The translations under genes and the position numbers were made by a program. A stretch of DNA of 14,934 nucleotides from Clostridium sp. UBA1056 (GTDB lineage Bacteria; Bacillota; Clostridia; Clostridiales; Clostridiaceae): NCBI GenBank assembly GCA_002316385.1, contig DCDL01000065.1:97106-112039 (forward strand). Direction: 5' to 3'. Below are positions 6,255 to 13,780 of this stretch, in pieces. Positions within the stretch are counted from its first letter, which is position 1. Every line of letters begins with the position of its first letter. The notes under the pieces were generated by a model. That model was not told where the DNA came from and searched no databases. It was given only the letters and a program-made list of their open reading frames with translations.

Positions 6255-6326
6255 ATGAAAAGCTTAAATAATATAAATAAAGTTAAATTTTATAATACTT
6301 ATAATGACCTTAACAATAGATTTTAA
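6255..6326 (+). CDS. Small 23-aa ORF, possible leader peptide
   Basis: An ATG at 6255 is preceded by AAGGAGG (6238-6244) with a 10-nt spacer, an excellent ribosome site. It opens a 23-codon frame ending at TAA 6324-6326. The peptide starts MKSLNNINKVKF and ends DLNNRF. Seven of 23 residues are Asn and several are Phe/Tyr. It has no Cys, no membrane segment and no recognised family. A strong terminator begins 20 bases after its stop and ends just before the M16C peptidase gene, so a leader-peptide role in attenuation is possible. The Asn content may simply reflect AT-rich composition. The strong ribosome site argues that it is translated, but homologues would be needed to confirm this. Confidence 0.45.
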   Translation: MKSLNNINKVKFYNTYNDLNNRF

Positions 6327-6346
6327 AATATTTATTTTAATAATTT

Positions 6347-6385
6347 AAGCCATGGGGTTGTTTAAACTCTATGGCTTTTTATTTT
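6347..6385 (+). terminator. Rho-independent terminator just upstream of the M16C peptidase gene
   Basis: AAGCCATGGGGTT (6347-6359) pairs with AACTCTATGGCTT (6365-6377) over 13 positions, including two G-U pairs, around the loop GTTTA. TTTTTATTTT follows. Only 21 bases separate its U-tract from the peptidase ATG at 6407. It may end the mscL transcript or act as an attenuator. A weak promoter (TTGTTT at 6358, TATTTT at 6380) overlaps it. Confidence 0.85.
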
Positions 6386-6406
6386 AATAATTGTGGGGGG
6401 ATTTAT

Positions 6407-9343
6407 ATGCAATTTAAAATTAATGAAATCTATTATGGATTTAAATTATTAGAAGAGGAGAGGGTAGACGAAGCACAATCCATAGCTAGAATATTTGAAC
6501 ATGTTAAAAGTGGGGCAAGACTTTTACATTTAGAAAATACTGATGATAATAAATTATTTTCTATAAGTTTTAGGACAACTCCTACAGATAGTACTGGAGT
6601 TGCTCATATATTAGAGCATTCTGTACTTTGTGGATCAAGGAAATTTAAGACTAAGGATCCTTTTGGAGATATGGCAAAAAGCTCATTACACACATTTTTA
6701 AACGCTATGACCTTTACAGATAAAACAATGTATCCTGTAGGTAGTAGAAATAATAAGGATTTTATGAATCTAATGGATCTATATTTAGATGCAGTTTTGC
6801 ATCCTAGAATATATGAAAATCATGAAATATTACGCCAAGAGGGATGGAGATACGAGTTAGATGAAAATACTAATAAATTATCATATAAAGGCGTAGTTTA
6901 TAGTGAAATGCAGGGAGCAATGTCATCGCCAGAGGAAGTTATTTGTAGTGATATATATAGATCATTATTCCCAAATACTACTTATACTTTTGTTTCTGGT
7001 GGAGACCCGGAGGCTATACCTAATCTAACTCAAGAGGATTTTGAAGAATTTCATAGAAAGTTCTATCACCCATCTAATAGTTATATCTTCTTATATGGAG
7101 ATCAAGATCTAGAAGCGTGTCTTAAGTTTATAAATGATGAATATCTTGATGAATTTGATAGAATAGAAATACCTTCTCATATAGATGATGTGAAGAATTT
7201 TGAAGGTATGGTAGAAAGAGAGGCTAATTATTCTATTAGTGAGGATGAAGATGAAGAGAATAAGACATTTTTAGCATTAAATTTTGCCTTTGAAGAAACA
7301 TGTAATGGAGAGGCTTATTTAGCTACACAAATACTTTATAATATGCTAATAGAATCTTCAGCATCTCCAATTAAAGCAGCACTACTTAAGGCTGGTATTG
7401 GTGAGTGCATTATTACGATAGATGATATGAATATGGATCCAAGTAAGGAAATATTATTCCCGATAGTAGCGAAAAATGCAGATTATGCGAAGAAGAATGA
7501 ATTTAAAAATATTATTATGAATACATTTAAAGAAATTGTGGACAAAGGCTTAGATAAGGACAAATTGAAAGCAGCTATAAATACCGTTGAATTTAATTTG
7601 CGTGAGGCTGATCCATGGAGAAGTGCTAATAAGGGAATTGAATATAATCAATGGATTTTGAATAGTTGGATATATGACGGAAATCCTCTTGTTCACTTAA
7701 AGTATGAAGATACCCTTAATAGAATAAAATCTGCTATAAATAATGGATATTTTGAAAGCTTCATTGAAAAGAATATGATTAATAATCCCCATTGTTCATT
7801 AGTAGTTTTGACTCCTAAAAAGGGGTTAGAAGATGAGAGAAATAAGGCGTTAGAAGAAAAGCTAGAAAGTTATAGAAAATCTCTATCAGAAAAAGAATTA
7901 AAAGATCTTATAGAAAGAAATGAAAGATTAAAAGCTGCTCAAGTTAGAGTAGACACGCAAGAAGAAAAGGATACACTTCCAAAGCTTCCTATAGAAGAGG
8001 TAGATAAAAAAGTAGAAAAAATACCTCAAGAGGTTGTAAAAGAACAAGGAATAACTATCTTAAAACATCATATTCCTACAAATCAAATAGCATATATTAA
8101 TCTTCTATTTGATGCAAGGGTAATTAAAGAAGAGTATATTCCTTATTTAGGACTTTTAAAGGATGTTCTAGGAGAGCTTAATACTAAAAAAAGAAGCTAT
8201 TCTGAGTTAATCACAGAAATCTATAAAACTACAGGGGGAATAACCTTTGAAAATCAAGTATATACTGAGAGAAATAATAGTCAGGTATATCATCCTAAAT
8301 TTATAGTTAAATCAAAGGTGATTTCAGATAACATTGCCATTTTGTTAGAGTTAATAAATGAGATAATTACTACTACTAAGTTTGATGATTTAAATAGATT
8401 TAAACAAATTATTCAAGAAATAAAATCAAAGCTTCAAATGAGAGTTATAAATGGAGGACATGAGATTGCAATGAATAGAGTATTTGCACAGACCTCTTGT
8501 GGTAGAGAATATTGGGAGAGAATTAGTGGTGCAACCTATTATGAATTCATATGCAATTTAGAAAAGAGTTTTGAGAAGTGTGGTGAAGAAATTAAAAATA
8601 ACCTTATTAAGGTTTATGAAACTATATTTAATAAAAACAATTTGATAATTTCAGTGGTTGGAGAAGAAGGAGAAATTGAAGCATTAGTATCTAATATTAG
8701 TAAGGTTATTTGTAATGTTAAATCTGAATCTACTAAGCTATATAGCCTTGAACATAAGAGTAAAAAGGAGATCGAAGCTATAATAACTGCTAGTAATGTG
8801 CAATATGTAGTTAAAGGATTTAATTTTGCAGATCTTGGTTACAAGTATTCAGGAAAAATGAGAGTACTTTTAAATATATTAGATAATGAATATTTATATC
8901 CAAAAGTTCGTCTTCAAGGTGGAGCTTATGGATGTTATAGTGATATAAATCAGGATGGTAATTTAGCAATTTTCTCCTATCGTGATCCGAATCTTACAAG
9001 AACTATAGATGTGTATAATGAAGCATATAAATTCTTAGAAAAAATGGACTTTACTAAGGAAGATATTGAGAAATTTATAATAGGCTCAGTTGGACAGCTA
9101 TATAGGCCACTAACTCCTGATAAAAAAGGCGAAAAAGCAGTTGCAGACTATATTTGCAATGTAACCCAAGAAGATATTCAAAGAGAGAAGGATGAACTTT
9201 TGAGTACTACTAACCAGGATATAAGAAATTATGCTGAAATAATTAAGGCTGGAATTCATGAAAATTATTGCTGTGTAGTAGGAAATGAAGGAAAAATCAA
9301 GGAAAATCAAACTATTTTTAATAAAACAAGTAAATTATTATAG
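6407..9343 (+). CDS. M16C family zinc metallopeptidase (insulinase/PreP/HypA-like)
   Basis: 978 aa from the chosen start. This is the single-chain, two-half architecture of M16C presequence-protease-like enzymes, which degrade peptides inside a closed clamshell chamber, probably in the cytoplasm as no signal peptide is seen. The inverted zinc motif HILEH is at 67-71 and the third ligand is probably E167 in VVYSEMQG. The C-terminal half carries R835-x5-Y841 (RLQGGAY), matching the substrate-binding Arg-Tyr pair of PreP. A charged linker at about 470-530 joins the halves. The start at 6407 follows GGGGGG (6395-6400). An in-frame ATG at 6371 lies within the terminator stem and lacks a ribosome site, so I reject it. 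The gene is likely monocistronic, with expression perhaps controlled by the leader at 6112-6385. I see no clear terminator downstream. Confidence 0.93.
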   Translation: MQFKINEIYYGFKLLEEERVDEAQSIARIFEHVKSGARLLHLENTDDNKLFSISFRTTPTDSTGVAHILEHSVLCGSRKFKTKDPFGDMAKSSLHTFLNAMTFTDKTMYPVGSRNNKDFMNLMDLYLDAVLHPRIYENHEILRQEGWRYELDENTNKLSYKGVVYSEMQGAMSSPEEVICSDIYRSLFPNTTYTFVSGGDPEAIPNLTQEDFEEFHRKFYHPSNSYIFLYGDQDLEACLKFINDEYLDEFDRIEIPSHIDDVKNFEGMVEREANYSISEDEDEENKTFLALNFAFEETCNGEAYLATQILYNMLIESSASPIKAALLKAGIGECIITIDDMNMDPSKEILFPIVAKNADYAKKNEFKNIIMNTFKEIVDKGLDKDKLKAAINTVEFNLREADPWRSANKGIEYNQWILNSWIYDGNPLVHLKYEDTLNRIKSAINNGYFESFIEKNMINNPHCSLVVLTPKKGLEDERNKALEEKLESYRKSLSEKELKDLIERNERLKAAQVRVDTQEEKDTLPKLPIEEVDKKVEKIPQEVVKEQGITILKHHIPTNQIAYINLLFDARVIKEEYIPYLGLLKDVLGELNTKKRSYSELITEIYKTTGGITFENQVYTERNNSQVYHPKFIVKSKVISDNIAILLELINEIITTTKFDDLNRFKQIIQEIKSKLQMRVINGGHEIAMNRVFAQTSCGREYWERISGATYYEFICNLEKSFEKCGEEIKNNLIKVYETIFNKNNLIISVVGEEGEIEALVSNISKVICNVKSESTKLYSLEHKSKKEIEAIITASNVQYVVKGFNFADLGYKYSGKMRVLLNILDNEYLYPKVRLQGGAYGCYSDINQDGNLAIFSYRDPNLTRTIDVYNEAYKFLEKMDFTKEDIEKFIIGSVGQLYRPLTPDKKGEKAVADYICNVTQEDIQREKDELLSTTNQDIRNYAEIIKAGIHENYCCVVGNEGKIKENQTIFNKTSKLL

Positions 9344-9524
9344 AAATAACTTGCTTTATATAACAAACTGTAGTATGCTTAATAATACTTGAATTAATAG
9401 TAAATAATGCAAAGCCAATATATTTCAATTAATACTTAATAAATATAGTATGTTAATATCGAAATTTTGTTAGTGAATTATTACAATGAATTTAAGAAAA
9501 ATAAAATTTCGGAGGTATACATTT

Positions 9525-9722
9525 ATGAATGGTACAGTAAAATGGTTTAATGGAGAAAAAGGTTTTGGATTTATTACAGGAGAAGATGGAACAGATGTTT
9601 TCGCACACTTTTCTCAAATAAATTCTGATGGTTACAAATCACTTGAAGAAGGTCAAAAAGTTTCATTTGATGTAGCTAAAGGACCAAAAGGACCTCAAGC
9701 AGAAAATATTACTATTATCTAG
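9525..9722 (+). CDS. csp: Cold-shock family RNA chaperone (CspA-like)
   Basis: 65 aa, the normal size for a single cold-shock domain. These cytoplasmic proteins bind single-stranded RNA/DNA, melt mRNA structure and act as antiterminators. The RNA-binding motifs KGFGFI (12-17) and VFAHF (25-29) are intact, and the protein begins MNGTVKWFNGEKG as expected. The start at 9525 follows GGAGG (9511-9515). An upstream in-frame ATG at 9486 would add 13 residues outside the fold and lacks a ribosome site. The 181-bp gap upstream (9344-9524) holds AT-rich sequence without a gene, terminator or convincing promoter that I can name; it probably includes the promoter and leader. A strong terminator follows. 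Confidence 0.95.
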   Translation: MNGTVKWFNGEKGFGFITGEDGTDVFAHFSQINSDGYKSLEEGQKVSFDVAKGPKGPQAENITII

Positions 9723-9743
9723 TTTTTAATTAGTAAATATTTA

Positions 9744-9778
9744 CCCCTTAAATAGTTATGCTATTTAAGGGGTTTTTT
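9744..9778 (+). terminator. Rho-independent terminator of the cold-shock gene
   Basis: Perfect 12-bp arms CCCCTTAAATAG (9744-9755) and CTATTTAAGGGG (9761-9772) surround the loop TTATG and are followed by TTTTTT (9773-9778). It lies 22 bases after the csp stop. The gal operon converges from the other side, but the minus-strand U-tract is poor. I see no separate terminator for the gal operon in 9779-9864. Confidence 0.93.
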
Positions 9779-9864
9779 AGACTTTAAAATTGTTAATTAG
9801 TTAGAAGTGTGCTTACACAATAATATTTGAATTTTAAATTTAGTTATTGCCTTTGGAATCTTCA

Positions 9865-10884
9865 TTATATATTTATTTTAGTAACACTTTCTCTTTCAAC
9901 TAAAGTGTTATCAAGGATTATTTTTACACCATATTCATTATTAACAGCTATCTTATCTAACACTAAGGCAGCTGCTTTACTACCTAAAAGCTGCATATGT
10001 TGATCTATAGTTGTTAGTTTAGGTTCCACTAAACTACTTAATTGAATATTGTCATAACCTATAATAGATAAATCCTTAGGAATATTTATATTTAACTTTT
10101 TACAGCTATTCATCACTCCAACGGCCATAAGGTCATTGCAGGCAAATACTGAAGTTATCTTAAGTTTTGGGAGTAACTTCATCATTAAAGCGGTAGTATT
10201 ATCTACAGTTTCTATACTATTTCCTTCTCCTACATCTATTATATAGTCAGGATTAAAGTTACCTATTTCCATCATCATATTTTTGTAAACTTCCTCTTTA
10301 ATATCATAGGAATAGCTCTCTTTGCCCCTAAGAAACAATATGTCTTTGTGATTATTATCTATAAGGTGGCTTAAAGCAAGCTCACATCCTGTAGCTTCAT
10401 CATTAGATACTGAGGAGATATTAGGTACTGAGGTATAACCGTTAATGAAGACTAACGGAAGCTTTTTAGCTATATCATGAAAAAACTTACTCTTTATGTT
10501 AGAGGTACTTGGATCTATAACTATAATCCCTGAAACATTTCTGGAAAGCAAATCATTTATACATTTTTTCTCTTCATTTTTATCATTAGATGTAGTCATG
10601 AGTATAATGGATAGGGAGTGTTTCTTTAGCTCTGTTTCTATACCATATACAACGTTAGGAAAAAACATATTAGTCAAGCTAGGTACTACAACTCCAATAA
10701 TCGTTGACTTCTTTTGAGTTAACTCCCTTGCTTGCATATTTGGGACAAAGCTAAGGTCATCGATAACCTTAAGCACTCTTTCTTTAGTTTCTTTTTTTAC
10801 TGGATAATTTCCATTTATAACCCTTGAAACAGTAGCTACAGATACATCAGCTCTTTCAGCTACTTCTTTAATAGTTATACTCAT
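9865..10884 (-). CDS. galR: LacI-family repressor, probable galactose operon regulator
   Basis: 339 aa, the standard LacI/GalR length. An N-terminal helix-turn-helix (IKEVAERADVSVATVSRVING, about 4-25) and hinge helix (about 49-57) are followed by a periplasmic-binding-protein-like sugar sensor at about 62-335. The sensor includes the conserved FACNDLMAVG and IIGYDN segments. The family binds palindromes with a central CG and is released by a sugar effector, here plausibly galactose or a derivative (inferred from location). It is the third gene of galK-galT-galR on the minus strand. Its ribosome site AGGTGG overlaps the galT stop, so translation is probably coupled. Being inside the operon, it likely autoregulates through the operator at 13606-13629. 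The gene name is by context; the sequence alone does not prove effector identity. Confidence 0.88.
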   Translation of the reverse strand: MSITIKEVAERADVSVATVSRVINGNYPVKKETKERVLKVIDDLSFVPNMQARELTQKKSTIIGVVVPSLTNMFFPNVVYGIETELKKHSLSIILMTTSNDKNEEKKCINDLLSRNVSGIIVIDPSTSNIKSKFFHDIAKKLPLVFINGYTSVPNISSVSNDEATGCELALSHLIDNNHKDILFLRGKESYSYDIKEEVYKNMMMEIGNFNPDYIIDVGEGNSIETVDNTTALMMKLLPKLKITSVFACNDLMAVGVMNSCKKLNINIPKDLSIIGYDNIQLSSLVEPKLTTIDQHMQLLGSKAAALVLDKIAVNNEYGVKIILDNTLVERESVTKINI

Positions 10885-10897
10885 AACTTATTCCACC

Positions 10898-12391
10898 TTA
10901 TAACATATTTAAAAATTTATCAAAGGCCTCTAGACCTGCTTTATTTCTTTTAAATACCCCTGAATGACAAAGAACTTCTTGAAACTTTAATCCGACTTCT
11001 TTTCTTAAAATTTCGTCTACGTCTTTCTCTTCAATAGATGGGTATTTATGAACTATATAATTATACCATTGACTATGTTTCAGTACAATTCGATCTGTAG
11101 AAATGTCCTCTACACCTTGAAGTAAATAATTTTTAATTATCTGAAGCTCCATTTTTAATCTTCCAGGCAGGATAGCAAGACCCATTACTTCTATAAGACC
11201 TATATTTTCTTTCTTTATATGATGAACATCTTCATGGGGATGAAATATCCCAAGAGAGTAAGCTCTAGTTGTTCTATTATTTCTTAAAACTAAATCTAGC
11301 TCATATTTTTCATTTCTAAGCCTAGCTATAGGTGTAATGGTATTATGCACTTCACCATTACTACTATTTAATATGTGAACAGCTTCATCAGAGTAGTCTC
11401 TCCAAGACTCTAGAATATAATTAGCAAGATTTAAAATTTCATCTTTATTAGAACTGGAAAGTCTAATGGTTGCCATAGGCCAGTTTAATCGTCCTACAGT
11501 TACGTTTTCATACCTTTTTATATAATAGTTTTTTTCAATAATAGCTTTTTCCATAGGAAAGGTATAACAGCCTCCTTGGTAGTGATCATGAGATAAAATA
11601 GAACCGCCTACTATTGGTAGATCTGCATTGGACCCTAAAAAGTAATGAGGAAATTTTTCTACAAACTCAAGGAGATTTTCAAAGGTAGATCTTGATATTT
11701 TCATAGGCACATGGTCACTATTTAATACAATGCAATGCTCATTATAATAAGTATAAGGAGAGTACTGTAAAAACCACTGATTATTTTTAAGCTTTATTGG
11801 AATTATTCTATGGGTATCACGGGCAGGATGATTTAAGTTTCCGGAAAAACCTTCATTCTCTTTACATAATAAGCATTTAGGATAATTAATAGAGTGTTGC
11901 TCTTTAGCTTTAGCTATATCCTTTGGATCCTTTTCTGGCTTGGATAGATTTATAGTTAAGTCTAACTTCCCATAAATAGTTGGAGTTTTCCATATAATAT
12001 TTTTATCTGTACGTTCTTTTCTTATATAGTTTGAAGCTATGCTCAGGTTATAATAATAATCTGTAGCTTTCTTTGAAGAGATTTTGTATAATTCATAGAA
12101 GTTTTTTATTACTTCTGAAGGCCTAGGCATGACACAGTTCATAACCTTAGTATCAAATAAATCTCTTTCCGTAACTGTATTTTCAATGATTTTTTTATCT
12201 GTAGCATAGTCTAATATATTTTCTAAGATAGACGTAGGATTATTTAACTCTTCATTGATTTCACTTTCTTCAAAGTCTTTTAGATTTAGTAGACTAAGAA
12301 GTAGATTAGTAGAATAAATTTTATCTTCTTTAGCGAGGAGACCCTTTTGAAGGGCAAAGTTTATAAGCCTACTTATTTCATAATATATCAT
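10898..12391 (-). CDS. galT: UDP-glucose--hexose-1-phosphate uridylyltransferase, class II
   Basis: 497 aa, typical of Firmicute class II GalT and much longer than the E. coli class I enzyme of about 350 aa. It exchanges UMP between UDP-glucose and galactose-1-phosphate to give UDP-galactose and glucose-1-phosphate, the second committed Leloir step, in the cytoplasm. Visible motifs are KCLLC (C173, C176, probable structural metal site), NHPARDTHR, and SHDHYQGG (H268/H270, active-site HxH with the uridylylated His). A further His-rich motif, FHPHEDVHH, lies near residue 385. The ATG follows AGGAGG, which overlaps the galK stop codon; the galK gap is 12 bases and the regulator gap 13 bases, a tight operon. 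No frameshift or missing motif is seen. Confidence 0.96.
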   Translation of the reverse strand: MIYYEISRLINFALQKGLLAKEDKIYSTNLLLSLLNLKDFEESEINEELNNPTSILENILDYATDKKIIENTVTERDLFDTKVMNCVMPRPSEVIKNFYELYKISSKKATDYYYNLSIASNYIRKERTDKNIIWKTPTIYGKLDLTINLSKPEKDPKDIAKAKEQHSINYPKCLLCKENEGFSGNLNHPARDTHRIIPIKLKNNQWFLQYSPYTYYNEHCIVLNSDHVPMKISRSTFENLLEFVEKFPHYFLGSNADLPIVGGSILSHDHYQGGCYTFPMEKAIIEKNYYIKRYENVTVGRLNWPMATIRLSSSNKDEILNLANYILESWRDYSDEAVHILNSSNGEVHNTITPIARLRNEKYELDLVLRNNRTTRAYSLGIFHPHEDVHHIKKENIGLIEVMGLAILPGRLKMELQIIKNYLLQGVEDISTDRIVLKHSQWYNYIVHKYPSIEEKDVDEILRKEVGLKFQEVLCHSGVFKRNKAGLEAFDKFLNML

Positions 12392-12403
12392 TAACTCTAC
12401 CTC

Positions 12404-13576
12404 CTAAAATAATTTTCTTGCTCCACCTGAAATATCAATAGTATAGAAACTTGGACTATAGCCTATAATACTCTCATATTTATTAGAAGAGTATTCTATA
12501 AAATTAGATATACTATCTTCTCTTACTATACTAACTGTACATCCCCCAAAGCCAGCTCCAGTCATACGAGAACCAAGAACTGTTTCTGTTTGATCCCAAG
12601 CAGCTTCTACTAGAGTGTCTAGCTCTATACCTGTAACTTCATAATTATCTCTTAAGGAAATATGAGATTCATTTAGCAAATTACCAAAGATCTTAAGGTT
12701 ATTTTCTTTTAATGCCTTAACTGCTTTTAAAGTTCTTACATTTTCATAAATAGCATGCTTAGCTCTTTTTCTTATAATTGGACTTTGAATTTTATTTTTA
12801 AAAGCTTCAAAGTCGTCCTCTGTAAGTTCACCAAGAGAGGCAATAGCCTTATATCCTTTAAGGATATTTAAAGCTTCTTCACATTGAGTCCTTCTTTCAT
12901 TATATTTGGAATCTGCAAGGCTACGTTTTTTATTAGTGGAGCCTATTATGATTTTATAACCCTCCATGTCGACATTGCTATAGTTATACTCTAAAGTATT
13001 ACAATCTAATAATAGAGCACAGTTTTCCTTTCCCATAGCTACAGCAAATTGGTCCATTATACCACAGTTAACTCCGATAAATTTATTTTCTGCTTCTTGA
13101 CAAAGTTTTGCTATGGATATCATATCTATATTCAGATTAAAGGCATCTTTTAATATTATTGCCATGAGTACTTCTAAAGAAGCAGATGAGGAGAGACCTG
13201 AACCATTAGGAATATCACCATATATTAAAATGTTAAAACCATTAGAAATTTTAAAACCATGATTTTGAAAGGTTTTAATAACTCCTTTTAAGTAGTTTCC
13301 CCAATTATCTTTTAAGTCATATTTCACTTCCAATAAATCAAATTCAATAATGCCAGCTTCTTTAAAGTTTTTAGAGAAGAGTTTCATTTTAGAGTCATTT
13401 CTTCTAGAAACTATACCATAGGTTCCAAGAGAAATTGCACAGGGAAATACATTACCTCCATTATAGTCAGTATGTTCACCAATTAGGTTAACCCTACCAG
13501 GAGAAAAGTAGCCGTTACAAGGCTCTTCTTTAAATATATATTTAAAGAAGAGCCTTAATTTTTCCATAAATTCCAT
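12404..13576 (-). CDS. galK: Galactokinase
   Basis: 390 aa, normal for GHMP-family galactokinase, which phosphorylates alpha-D-galactose with ATP to galactose-1-phosphate in the cytoplasm. The N-terminal signature GRVNLIGEHTDYNGG (27-41) binds galactose. The GHMP phosphate loop is IPNGSGLSSSAS (122-133), with catalytic Asp175 in GIMDQF and Arg28 as the usual partner. The C-terminal motif GSRMTGAGFGGC is at about 336-347. It is the first gene of galK-galT-galR. The start at 13576 has GGAGG at 13585-13589 with 8-nt spacing; a second ATG three codons in is less well placed. The region just upstream contains a probable LacI-type operator overlapping the promoter, so expression is likely galactose-inducible. 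galE is not in the window. Confidence 0.97.
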   Translation of the reverse strand: MEFMEKLRLFFKYIFKEEPCNGYFSPGRVNLIGEHTDYNGGNVFPCAISLGTYGIVSRRNDSKMKLFSKNFKEAGIIEFDLLEVKYDLKDNWGNYLKGVIKTFQNHGFKISNGFNILIYGDIPNGSGLSSSASLEVLMAIILKDAFNLNIDMISIAKLCQEAENKFIGVNCGIMDQFAVAMGKENCALLLDCNTLEYNYSNVDMEGYKIIIGSTNKKRSLADSKYNERRTQCEEALNILKGYKAIASLGELTEDDFEAFKNKIQSPIIRKRAKHAIYENVRTLKAVKALKENNLKIFGNLLNESHISLRDNYEVTGIELDTLVEAAWDQTETVLGSRMTGAGFGGCTVSIVREDSISNFIEYSSNKYESIIGYSPSFYTIDISGGARKLF

Positions 13577-13605
13577 AGCCGTAACCTCCGAAAATTTTTT
13601 ATAAT

Positions 13606-13637
13606 TATATAGTAAGCGATTACTATATAAAAGTAAA
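13606..13637 (-). promoter_or_regulatory. galK promoter with LacI-family operator
   Basis: Perfect 10-bp arms TATATAGTAA (13606-13615) and TTACTATATA (13620-13629) flank GCGA, giving a central CG with 11 of 12 pairs matched, typical of LacI-family operators. On the minus strand TTTACT (13632-13637) and TACTAT (13609-13614) are spaced 17 bp, or TATAAT lies at 13604-13609. The operator covers the promoter, so binding would repress. The core also matches 12 of 14 bases of a TGTAAGCGATTACA-like cre site, so CcpA is an alternative binder. Confidence 0.75.
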
Positions 13638-13676
13638 TAATTTTATTAAACAAAACATTAACTTATAAAGATAATA

Positions 13677-13705
13677 TTTACAAAGCACTATAATTTCATT
13701 ATCAT
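13677..13705 (+). promoter_or_regulatory. Predicted sigma-A promoter of galM
   Basis: TTTACA (13677-13682) and TATCAT (13700-13705) each match consensus at 5 of 6 positions with an exact 17-bp spacer. The start would be near 13712, leaving a leader of about 70 nt before the ATG at 13781. An isolated TATAAT at 13689-13694 is an alternative -10 but lacks a good -35. Confidence 0.5.
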
Positions 13706-13750
13706 AAAGATATAAGTAAAAAATAGTTGAAAAATTAATATAAAAATATG

Positions 13751-13766
13751 TAGAAACTGATTTCTA
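13751..13766 (+). repeat. Short inverted repeat before the galM ribosome site
   Basis: TAGAAA (13751-13756) and TTTCTA (13761-13766) surround CTGA, ending four bases before the AAAGGTG ribosome site. It could form a small mRNA hairpin next to the ribosome site or be a degenerate operator. It does not share the GTAA half-site of the galK operator, so I keep it low. Confidence 0.3.
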
Positions 13767-13780
13767 TAGAAAGGTGAAAA

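Noticed and set aside
6371..6406. Upstream in-frame ATG giving the M16C peptidase 12 extra residues
   Set aside because: It lies in the 3' arm of the terminator, has no ribosome site, and the ATG at 6407 follows GGGGGG at ideal spacing.
9110..9310. 66-aa minus-strand open frame
   Set aside because: Antisense to the 3' end of the M16C peptidase gene, with no supporting signals.
9356..9460. Short inverted repeats such as AGTAT/ATACT upstream of the cold-shock gene
   Set aside because: Arms of about 5 bp in AT-rich DNA are expected by chance and have no U-tract or clear promoter context.
9486..9524. Upstream ATG for the cold-shock gene
   Set aside because: The extra 13 residues lie outside the conserved fold, no ribosome site precedes it, and GGAGG at 9511-9515 serves the ATG at 9525.
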